From contig JALWEL010000222.1 of NCBI GenBank assembly GCA_027014065.1, forward strand, positions 1 through 22,129: a stretch of 22,129 nucleotides of DNA, in the 5' to 3' direction. Positions within the stretch are counted from its first letter, which is position 1. Every line of letters begins with the position of its first letter. The notes beneath the pieces are model-generated. The model made no database searches, was not told the origin of the DNA, and saw only the letters and a list, made by a program, of their open reading frames with translations. Below, piece by piece: positions 7,842 through 14,710 of this stretch. Both the position numbers and the translations under genes were made by a program. Origin of the DNA: DHVE2 group archaeon (lineage in GTDB: Archaea; Thermoplasmatota; Thermoplasmata; Thermoplasmatales; Aciduliprofundaceae).

Positions 7842-9484
7842 TAAATCCGGAGATTGAAAGAATCAATTCGCTCGTGCGAAAATACTTAGATGTGTATGAG
7901 TTCAGAATAACTCCGGATCATCTGGAATTTTACTTCACGTATCGCGATGAGAAGCAATTCGGGGAGAATTTCGAGAAGCTCCGCGTGGAAATGAAAAAAA
8001 TTAATGCAATACCCATGGTGAAAAAGAAAGGGGGAGAATACGTGCTGCTGGTGCTCCGCAACCCGAAGCGCCATTTTTTCAGCATCTGGATCAACTTAGG
8101 ACTTCTAATTCTAACGATTTTATCTACAATATGGGTAGGTATGGGATACTACACCGCCTACTACGGCTCGGGAGGGTTCTGGCACGATTTCATGGGCGGA
8201 CTGATTTATTTCTCCGTCCCGCTACTCACCATATTGGGCTGTCATGAGATGGGGCACTATTTCGCAGCTAAGAAGCACAATATTGCCGCATCGCTTCCAT
8301 TTTTCATACCCGCACCCACTATGTTAGGAACTCTGGGCGCATTCATATCAATAAGAGAGCCAATTCCCGATAAAAAATCCCTCATCGACGTGGGCCTCTC
8401 CGGGCCCATAGTGGGGTTCTTGGTGGCCATACCTGTAACTATATTAGGCCTGATACTTGGAAACATGAACCCTCCGCACGTAGACACCGAAGCGGTGAAC
8501 ACGTATATGATTTTCAACGTACCACTCATATACGAATTCTTAGAGTGGTTGTTTCCATCGTCCAACTTCGTTCATCCCGTGTCCATGGCTGGCTGGGTCG
8601 GATTCGTGGTAACCGCCATAAACCTATTTCCCATCGGCCAGCTGGACGGCGGGCACGCGGTGAGGGCCATTTTAGGAGATAAGGCAAAATATGTGAGTTA
8701 CGGATTCGCCGCGCTTCTTATAGGTTTAGGATTTCTCTATCCCGGCTGGCTCATATTTGGCATATTGGTCATATTTTTAGGTTTGAGACATCCTCCCCCA
8801 TTGAACGATATCGTGAAGTTGGATAAGAAAAGGTACGCCATATTCTTTGCAGCGCTTTTGGTATTCGCAGTCACCTTCGTCCCAATCCCCGTGGAAGTTC
8901 ATCAGATGCACGAGAATGTTAATATTAATGCAGGCGTGGACTCAAACATGCTCATTCTTGGCACAAATATGAACAAAACGATTTTAAGGATTAACGTAAC
9001 TAATCAGGGGGAAATGAGGGAGAACATAACCCTACGAGTGAACGGAGATTTCGAATTTAAGAACCTGAGCCGTTACATGGTCTTCTCGATAGACCCGGGA
9101 AAATGGAAAAACATGGAAAGCGAGATAACAACCAACACCACGGGAAACAAGACCATCAGCTTGGAGCTTAGAACCAAGACAAACATAGTTGTTTGGAAAA
9201 ACATAACCGTTTCGGTATTCATGGTTTCCAGCGATCTGTACTTCTCTCCTTCAAGCGTCCATGGCAGCGATTTCAACGTGACCTTGGAGAATAAGATGGA
9301 GAATAGAACCGTGCATTTCATTTCCCTAAATCACATGCATTTCAACATCACCAATTACCCCATGGTTCTCAAACTTCAGGCCAACGAGAGCGTGGAGTTG
9401 CATATCTTAGTTTTGGGAACAACGATTCTGGCTGCGGTGGATTACGAAAACTACGAAATTGCACTTCTCTACGTAACTGTATGA
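7838..9484 (+). CDS. Site-2-protease-like M50 membrane metalloprotease with sequon-rich outer domain
   Basis: This 548-residue protein has three parts. Residues 1-80 form a small soluble domain like that preceding the membrane part of EGY1/slr0643-type proteases. Residues 82-345 are a polytopic core with the zinc motif HEMGH (136-140) and the second motif NLFPIGQLDG (262-271; D270 is the third zinc ligand), which define an active intramembrane S2P/M50 fold. Residues about 350-548 form an extracytoplasmic beta-rich domain with eleven N-x-S/T sequons, suggesting heavy N-glycosylation. Such proteases cleave membrane-spanning substrates, often in signalling; the substrate here is unknown. The start overlaps alaS by 4 nt, and the 3' end overlaps the convergent DUF72 gene by 16 nt. 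Confidence 0.88.
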   Translation: MINPEIERINSLVRKYLDVYEFRITPDHLEFYFTYRDEKQFGENFEKLRVEMKKINAIPMVKKKGGEYVLLVLRNPKRHFFSIWINLGLLILTILSTIWVGMGYYTAYYGSGGFWHDFMGGLIYFSVPLLTILGCHEMGHYFAAKKHNIAASLPFFIPAPTMLGTLGAFISIREPIPDKKSLIDVGLSGPIVGFLVAIPVTILGLILGNMNPPHVDTEAVNTYMIFNVPLIYEFLEWLFPSSNFVHPVSMAGWVGFVVTAINLFPIGQLDGGHAVRAILGDKAKYVSYGFAALLIGLGFLYPGWLIFGILVIFLGLRHPPPLNDIVKLDKKRYAIFFAALLVFAVTFVPIPVEVHQMHENVNINAGVDSNMLILGTNMNKTILRINVTNQGEMRENITLRVNGDFEFKNLSRYMVFSIDPGKWKNMESEITTNTTGNKTISLELRTKTNIVVWKNITVSVFMVSSDLYFSPSSVHGSDFNVTLENKMENRTVHFISLNHMHFNITNYPMVLKLQANESVELHILVLGTTILAAVDYENYEIALLYVTV

Positions 9485-10176
9485 TCTTGCAATATATTTA
9501 AAAATCTCTGCGAATCCTCCCACATGTTTGTGTTGTTGAACATCACGTAATCGCCTTTTTTCACCATTTCCATCAATTTCAGCAAATCCCCATCGCTGAA
9601 TCGATAATTGTACCCCGTGATACCGTGGAGCCGATAATACGAGAATGAGCCGTGCAACTTCCGTGATTTGAATGGATCCACGACATGAATGATATCCAGC
9701 CCCGTGCAGATTTTTCTTATAGTTTCCTCTCTCCACCTTCCCCGCGGTTCCCAGCCATAGATAAATTCACCTTCGATTGTAGAGAAAAAGTCAATGATAT
9801 TTTTCACGTTCTCATCGCTCTCCGAGAAACTCGGGGGACTCTGAAATATTATAAGTTTAGAGTTAAGTATCTTTGCAATCTTTACGAATTGCTCCCATGA
9901 GGACATAGTGTCTTCGTTCACCTTGAACCTTCCGAAATCCCCAGGCGGGCCTTTGTATCTCCTGTACGTAGGGCTATTTGGTTCGTGGGTTATGGTCTGC
10001 GGCGCTTTGAGGGTGAACTCGAAATCCTCCGGCGCCTCTTTTCTCCATTTCTCAGCAAGAGATTCTTTAAGGGGCGAGTAGAATGTTTTCTGAACCTCAA
10101 CAACTCTGAATTTCGAATAGTATTTCTTTCTCGCCACGGGAAATCCGCAGGTTCCGACTTTCCTCACCCAATGCAT
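9469..10176 (-). CDS. DUF72 (YecE-like) TIM-barrel family protein
   Basis: This 235-residue cytoplasmic protein matches the DUF72 family: GTCGFP at residues 8-13, EVQKTFY (27-33), FTLKAPQTITH (53-63), WEPRGRW (143-149), YYRLHG (180-185) and VMFNNTNMWEDSQRF (212-226). The family is widespread, with a TIM-barrel-like fold and conserved polar pocket, but its reaction is not established to my knowledge. It is the last gene of the minus-strand cluster, 18 nt after the DUF2070 gene; an AGATAAATTT box at 10191-10200 could also give it its own leaderless transcript. Its last 16 nt overlap the end of the convergent protease gene. Confidence 0.85.
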   Translation of the reverse strand: MHWVRKVGTCGFPVARKKYYSKFRVVEVQKTFYSPLKESLAEKWRKEAPEDFEFTLKAPQTITHEPNSPTYRRYKGPPGDFGRFKVNEDTMSSWEQFVKIAKILNSKLIIFQSPPSFSESDENVKNIIDFFSTIEGEFIYGWEPRGRWREETIRKICTGLDIIHVVDPFKSRKLHGSFSYYRLHGITGYNYRFSDGDLLKLMEMVKKGDYVMFNNTNMWEDSQRFLNILQDHTVT

Positions 10177-10194
10177 GGCAATAAAAATAAAAAT

Positions 10195-11895
10195 TTATCT
10201 AAGGAAGTAAAACGCGAGGAAAGATAGGGTGAAGCCAAAGGTGAAAGTTAAAAGGGTTGCGAGCTTAGCCCGCTGCATGCTCTCCTTAGCCACGGTGGCC
10301 ATCTTCTTCATGTTCCCAGCGGAGGCCATTCTAAGCTCCACGTATTTTGTGCGCATGTACATGCACACATCTTCCATATTCTCCAGGGCTTTATCAATCG
10401 CTATTTGACACGCACCCACAATCTCGTCCCAAGAATCATCCTGACCCACGGGGTTCAAATCCATCATGCTCACGTTCACTATGTGATTGTCCGTGGAAAA
10501 TAACTCGATTTCATCCACATTTTTTATCTCTTCCCTTATTTTATTTCTCAGACCCTTCTTTATATTATTCCCGTCCACTAAAATATAAGCGATTTTCTTC
10601 TCCCCATACTGAAACACTGCTGCTCTAATGCCCCCGGGTCCCACGCTTTTGCCATCGAAATTGACCGAAGAGAAACCCATCTTAATCTTCTTATCCGCTT
10701 TTAACCCCTTCAATTCTCTCTCGATCCCCATCACATCCATGGGTGTAAGGGAGAGGGGCACGGAATTTTCGTCGAAACAGTTATGCGAGTCTATGGCCAT
10801 CGCATCCTTCAATTCCTTCTTGACAGATTTTATTATCGCCAACCCTGTGTTGAGCTCCACATCATCGAACTGGGCGTTTTGGGGAATTAACGCGATGAAC
10901 GCGTAATCTCCGAAGCGCTGCGCAAAAAAGCTCACGTCGTGGATTTTTCCTCGCTTCACATCGCTGAACTCTTGGTATTCGCAATCTTCATCCAGCATCT
11001 CTTTTATCGCATCAGCAATTTTTTTCACATCCTCCTCTGTGGCAATGTTGTTATCGTGGGTGGTTGTGGTGTGGAACACCATGAGATTATCCATGTTGAG
11101 CATCTTCTCCAGCTTGTTTGGAATATCGCTACCTCCCAAGCTCCCGAAGGGGCCGGGATGAATGTAAGGTGCCACGAAAGCCGCCTTTATTCCCCTTTCA
11201 CCGCGGAAAACCATCGCCGAGACGGGAACTTTCCTATCCACGTAGATCTCATAAAAAAATCGATTGAGCTTTTTCTCATCTTCCTTTGTGAACCTGCCCA
11301 GATAATTGAGGAAAGATGAAACAAAGAAAAGGGGATCCTCGCGGAACTCCCTGCGGAATACTGAGGTTGTTCCCCTGATGAAAAGGTATCCCGCAAATCC
11401 ATAGATTAGAGAAGATACGAGAAACGGAAGCCACGGGAAAGAAGACAAATAAAATATGGAGATTATAAAAATTACAGCGTTGTAGTAGGAAGCAACAACC
11501 ATCGTAAAATTTTTTTTCTCAGCCAAAAAAGCGCGGTAAATCACATAACGTATGTCAATTGGATATGCAAAGGCCAAAAAGAATGCAAACTGAAAAGGCA
11601 AGAAGAATCTCAGAATCCAGAACTGAACGAAGGAAATCAGGAAAACCACCAAGTTAAGAATCGCGATTCTACTCATTGGAAAATAGATTCTGAGGCACCT
11701 GATGCTCAGGTAATCTGCGATGATTGCGAATATGTATGGAAGGAAGAAAAGGAAAAAGATATCCTCGATCTTAGGATGAACCATATAAGAAAACACTAAA
11801 AGGATCAAGGTAAATACGGAGATTGAAATAAGAGGATGCGGGGCTTTAAACACATGCCTGCGCAGTGAAACCACATATTTTTCATCGTTGGACAT
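10195..11895 (-). CDS. DUF2070 membrane protein, predicted lipid-hydrolase type (COG3356)
   Basis: This 566-residue protein has about six N-terminal membrane helices (to residue 175), a large soluble domain, and a final membrane helix (LLTFTFGFTLSFLAFYF). It fits DUF2070, a euryarchaeal family that I recall being linked to the neutral-ceramidase superfamily. Visible candidate metal/active-site motifs are HPGPFG (246-251), TTTHDNN (277-283), DSHN (369-372) and STDNH (467-471), matching a hydrolase that acts on lipid-linked amides or esters; the substrate is unknown. ATG at 11895 is preferred over ATG at 11907 because GGGAG lies 5 nt upstream and a TAAATATAG box sits at the right distance. It follows the flippase-like gene closely, suggesting a shared envelope-lipid pathway. 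Confidence 0.8.
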   Translation of the reverse strand: MSNDEKYVVSLRRHVFKAPHPLISISVFTLILLVFSYMVHPKIEDIFFLFFLPYIFAIIADYLSIRCLRIYFPMSRIAILNLVVFLISFVQFWILRFFLPFQFAFFLAFAYPIDIRYVIYRAFLAEKKNFTMVVASYYNAVIFIISIFYLSSFPWLPFLVSSLIYGFAGYLFIRGTTSVFRREFREDPLFFVSSFLNYLGRFTKEDEKKLNRFFYEIYVDRKVPVSAMVFRGERGIKAAFVAPYIHPGPFGSLGGSDIPNKLEKMLNMDNLMVFHTTTTHDNNIATEEDVKKIADAIKEMLDEDCEYQEFSDVKRGKIHDVSFFAQRFGDYAFIALIPQNAQFDDVELNTGLAIIKSVKKELKDAMAIDSHNCFDENSVPLSLTPMDVMGIERELKGLKADKKIKMGFSSVNFDGKSVGPGGIRAAVFQYGEKKIAYILVDGNNIKKGLRNKIREEIKNVDEIELFSTDNHIVNVSMMDLNPVGQDDSWDEIVGACQIAIDKALENMEDVCMYMRTKYVELRMASAGNMKKMATVAKESMQRAKLATLLTFTFGFTLSFLAFYFLR

Positions 11896-11922
11896 CGGCT
11901 CTCCCATAATGATTGACTATAT

Positions 11923-12921
11923 TTACTTTTTTGCAATATAATTCAGAGTGTAGACGAGGCCAAGAATTAAATTAGTGTAGAATGTCAGAGCACGCCAGAG
12001 GATAACCACTATTCCCGCAATGGAAGAGGGAACACGTTGAGATATTAGCAATAAAGCGGTGAATTCCGCCAGACCGGTACCTCCGGGAGTCACGGGAATG
12101 AGGGTAACCATGACGATTATGAGCTGGGCGGTGAACATGAACAGCCAGTTGGGCTCGTATCCCAATCCGATGAGAATTAGAGGAATGATCGTGAAGTCGA
12201 TGACCCACATGGCAACGGTTACAACGAAAGACGCGGCCAAATATTTTTTATTTCTCTTAAACAATGTTTTTGTGCTCTCCGCAAACGCTATGAACTCGTC
12301 TTCCATTTTTTCCATCTCTTTTTTTCTCTTTTCCTCATCTTTTACAAAAAATTTCATTAACCATTCTAATTTGTGCAACTTTCTTTTCACCTTCTCCGCC
12401 TTCACCACGAGATAAACTAAAAAAATGCCAAGTACTGCAAGCATTGCCCCCGATATAAAGAGATAAATTTTCACGCTCCCCAAGTCCATAGACATACCGA
12501 GAAGTAAGAGAAGAAGGGGAATTGCGGCCCCGAAGAATATGAAATCGATTATTCTCTCTCCAATAGTGATAGCGGTGGCGTCTCCGCCGCTCATGTTCCC
12601 TTCCGCAAGCATGTAAATTCTAGTGGGCTCGCCCCCCATGGCAGAGGGTGTGATTGCCGCCATGAAGAGATTAACCATAACTATCTTGAAACAGCGGTAA
12701 ATTTTCAAGTTCTCTCCCACAGATTTTGCAAGAATTTTGATTCTCAATGACCAGAAAAAAAGGTTTGCGAGATGTGCTAAGATGGCTATAAGTATTATGA
12801 TCAGGGGAATCTCGTATAACTTCTCCAGGCTCTCGGGCTTAACAGTGAAGGCGTAGATTATTCCGATGGAAACACCGCTCACAAGTATTGCGATTATGAA
12901 CCACATCTTCCAGCGTTTCAT
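11923..12921 (-). CDS. Flippase-like integral membrane protein (LPG synthase TM / UPF0104 family)
   Basis: This 332-residue protein has about eight hydrophobic helices and the two signatures of the lysylphosphatidylglycerol-synthase transmembrane / AglD-related family: ITPSAMGGEPTRIYML (about residues 90-105) and TPGGTGLAEF (about 278-287). A charged cytoplasmic loop with KDEEKRKKEMEKMEDEF lies near 195-210. Relatives are membrane parts of lipid or polyprenyl-glycan handling enzymes; stand-alone members are thought to flip or present lipid-linked substrates, but the exact role is unproven. AGGAG lies 5 nt before the ATG. It is 11 nt downstream of the glycosyltransferase gene, so the pair is very likely co-transcribed and may act on the same lipid-linked sugar. 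Confidence 0.85.
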   Translation of the reverse strand: MKRWKMWFIIAILVSGVSIGIIYAFTVKPESLEKLYEIPLIIILIAILAHLANLFFWSLRIKILAKSVGENLKIYRCFKIVMVNLFMAAITPSAMGGEPTRIYMLAEGNMSGGDATAITIGERIIDFIFFGAAIPLLLLLLGMSMDLGSVKIYLFISGAMLAVLGIFLVYLVVKAEKVKRKLHKLEWLMKFFVKDEEKRKKEMEKMEDEFIAFAESTKTLFKRNKKYLAASFVVTVAMWVIDFTIIPLILIGLGYEPNWLFMFTAQLIIVMVTLIPVTPGGTGLAEFTALLLISQRVPSSIAGIVVILWRALTFYTNLILGLVYTLNYIAKK

Positions 12922-12932
12922 TATATCTCCTC

Positions 12933-13985
12933 TCAGAAAATCACCTCCAAGATGCGCGAGACTGATTTATCCACATCGTAGTTGCCCTCGAATCCCCTGT
13001 ACCTCTTAGCCATGTCGATTAGTTCGTGAAGATTCATCTCATCTTGCTCCATATAACCAGAAATACCTCTATATTGAAGATGGTTCGCCAGATATTTCTG
13101 CTCAGGCTGCCCCGGCGTTGGAACAAAGGCCGCTTTTCCCCCGATGACGTACATGTCCATTATTGTGGAATACCCTGAGCGAGAAATTAAAACCTTCGCG
13201 CGGTTCATTATTTTTTCCCTCTCCTCCGAAGACAGATAGGTGTAAATTTCCACGTTTTCACTCTTTTTCTCTATTTTTTCGGGCTTTCCAAGCGTCACAA
13301 CGACCTTCCCAGAGAGCGAGTCAATTTCCCTCATCACCTTTTTTTCGAATATGGTGCGCTGCGGCTCAGGCCCGGAAATTGAAACGAGTAAATCGATGTC
13401 CCTCTCAAGTCCTAAATGGCGAAAAGGAGATAGCACGCCTATATACTCAACCTTACTTTCATCGATAAATTTTAGGTTGTGGGCCATCTCTCCCGTTAGG
13501 CTCTCATCTTCAAAATCTGGAACTAAAATTTTGGTGAAAAATTTGGTCATGTAGTGGTTGTAGAACATGGTGCCACCCCGCAGTATCGCCATTTTCAGCA
13601 TTATGCGAAGCTGATGAATAATGAGATAAGATTGTTTGAAGCGATTGAACACATCGTACCTGCTATCGGAGATTATCAAATCGAAATTTTCCTTAGAATC
13701 GATGCTCAGAAATTCTGAATGGCTATTAATCATATTTTTAAGGATTTTTCTCGTGTTTACCAGCATGTAGGGAAAAAACTGGTGCGCCTTCTCGGTGTAC
13801 CTTATCGGATAATCCTCCAAATCATACGATTTCAACTCCGGAAACTCACGCTTCAGAAGCGCCAGCGAGCGGCCATGGGAAATGAGCACGACCTCATGGC
13901 CATCTTCGATTAATTTTTTAATCACCGGCATGCTTCTGGTCGCGTGACCTATTCCCAGAGAGCACACACCGAAGGCAATTTTCAT
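12933..13985 (-). CDS. MurG-like GT-B glycosyltransferase (MJ1255-type)
   Basis: This 350-residue cytoplasmic or membrane-peripheral enzyme begins MKIAFGVCSLGIGHATRS; the GIGHATRS glycine loop (11-18) is the acceptor-side motif of GT-B enzymes. Toward the C-terminus SRSGYSTIMDMY and the FVPTPGQPEQ segment form the nucleotide-sugar site, as in MurG and macroside-type transferases. The donor is probably a UDP-sugar; the acceptor is unknown, but a lipid is likely given the flippase-like neighbour. The open frame extends to 14270, but that extension overlaps the upstream gene and is not protein-like. TATA CTTTAAAT at 14001-14008 is about 20 nt from ATG 13985, so the shorter start is chosen; ATG 13994 is an alternative. 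Confidence 0.82.
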   Translation of the reverse strand: MKIAFGVCSLGIGHATRSMPVIKKLIEDGHEVVLISHGRSLALLKREFPELKSYDLEDYPIRYTEKAHQFFPYMLVNTRKILKNMINSHSEFLSIDSKENFDLIISDSRYDVFNRFKQSYLIIHQLRIMLKMAILRGGTMFYNHYMTKFFTKILVPDFEDESLTGEMAHNLKFIDESKVEYIGVLSPFRHLGLERDIDLLVSISGPEPQRTIFEKKVMREIDSLSGKVVVTLGKPEKIEKKSENVEIYTYLSSEEREKIMNRAKVLISRSGYSTIMDMYVIGGKAAFVPTPGQPEQKYLANHLQYRGISGYMEQDEMNLHELIDMAKRYRGFEGNYDVDKSVSRILEVIF

Positions 13986-14000
13986 CTGTGGCATAAATAG

Positions 14001-14008
14001 ATTTAAAG
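14001..14008 (-). promoter_or_regulatory. TATA box for the glycosyltransferase cluster
   Basis: Read on the minus strand, CTTTAAAT lies between the stop of the rotor-like gene (14024) and the glycosyltransferase ATG (13985). It predicts a nearly leaderless transcript for the glycosyltransferase, flippase-like, DUF2070 and DUF72 genes. Confidence 0.5.
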
Positions 14009-14023
14009 ATATAGTTTTTTGCT

Positions 14024-14656
14024 TCACACCGCACCCATAAACACGAGAAGCGCAAAGAGAAGGCCGAACACCCATATCACCTGCGGAAATGCAGTGTAGA
14101 GCATCAATTTCCGGAATCCATCGGGCCTGAGAGATATGCCCTTCTCCTCGAATCTCTGCAAAGTGTTGCGAATGACCCATCCCACTGCTATTCCTCCAAA
14201 AAATGAGGAAATGCCCATTATTTCTATACCCGTAAGGAAAGCGGCAGGCGAGATTATTAACGAATTCCAATCGTTGTTGCTGAAGGCAGAGTAGCCGAGT
14301 AGGAACACGAGCAAGGAGAATATGGCCCCAGTCTCCATGAGTGCGTTCATCACATTGGATATCCCTGTGTTATTTTTATCCTTCTTCACCTCATTGATGA
14401 GAAATGGATTCGAAAGAACACGGCCAACGTTAACCCCCAGCGATGCCAGAGATACCATGAAAACGGACATTTCAAAATACGAGGCTGGCATGCTCTCAGA
14501 AGCGATGAAATAAGTGAGAGTGGCATAGATGGCTGAGGGAAATCCCATGGTTGCAAGAACCATGAAAACACCCTCTCTCCCACCAACACGAAGTACTACG
14601 GTCATAACCCAGAACGCCCCTAAATATGCCATTATTATTCCAATCAGCCAGAGCAT
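14024..14656 (-). CDS. Triple-hairpin ATPase proteolipid (subunit K/c)-like membrane protein
   Basis: This 210-residue protein consists of six helices that read as three repeats of the c-subunit hairpin. In hairpin 2, ALMETGAIFSLLVFLL (residues 105-120) matches the proteolipid ALPETQAIYGLLVA motif and keeps the ion-carrying glutamate (E108). In hairpin 3, a Gly-rich helix GGIAVG (154-159) is followed by AFPQVIWVFGLLFALL (189-204), where Q192 replaces the glutamate. In hairpin 1, MGFPSAIYATLTYF (37-50) keeps AIY but no carboxylate. Triple hairpins of similar length exist in Methanocaldococcus. It could be the organism's A-type ATP synthase rotor subunit or a diverged paralogue; no other ATPase gene is nearby. 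ATG 14656 is chosen over TTG 14671 from the TATA distance. Confidence 0.6.
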   Translation of the reverse strand: MLWLIGIIMAYLGAFWVMTVVLRVGGREGVFMVLATMGFPSAIYATLTYFIASESMPASYFEMSVFMVSLASLGVNVGRVLSNPFLINEVKKDKNNTGISNVMNALMETGAIFSLLVFLLGYSAFSNNDWNSLIISPAAFLTGIEIMGISSFFGGIAVGWVIRNTLQRFEEKGISLRPDGFRKLMLYTAFPQVIWVFGLLFALLVFMGAV

Positions 14657-14676
14657 GGATGGGCATGGCAATCGGG

Positions 14677-14690
14677 ATAAAATTTTTTAT
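14677..14690. promoter_or_regulatory. Shared bidirectional TATA region between rotor-like gene and leuS
   Basis: ATAAAATTTTTTAT is nearly self-complementary and lies exactly midway between ATG 14656 (minus) and ATG 14711 (plus). It is about 27 nt from each, the archaeal TATA-to-start distance. Neither gene has a Shine-Dalgarno, so both should be leaderless and compete for one TBP-binding region. Confidence 0.6.
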
Positions 14691-14710
14691 TGCCCCGCAC
14701 ATACACCCGC

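Noticed and set aside
13986..14270. N-terminal extension of the glycosyltransferase frame
   Set aside because: It overlaps the rotor-like gene on the same strand, reads as non-conserved sequence, and lies upstream of a TATA box and of the family's normal N-terminus MKIAFG.
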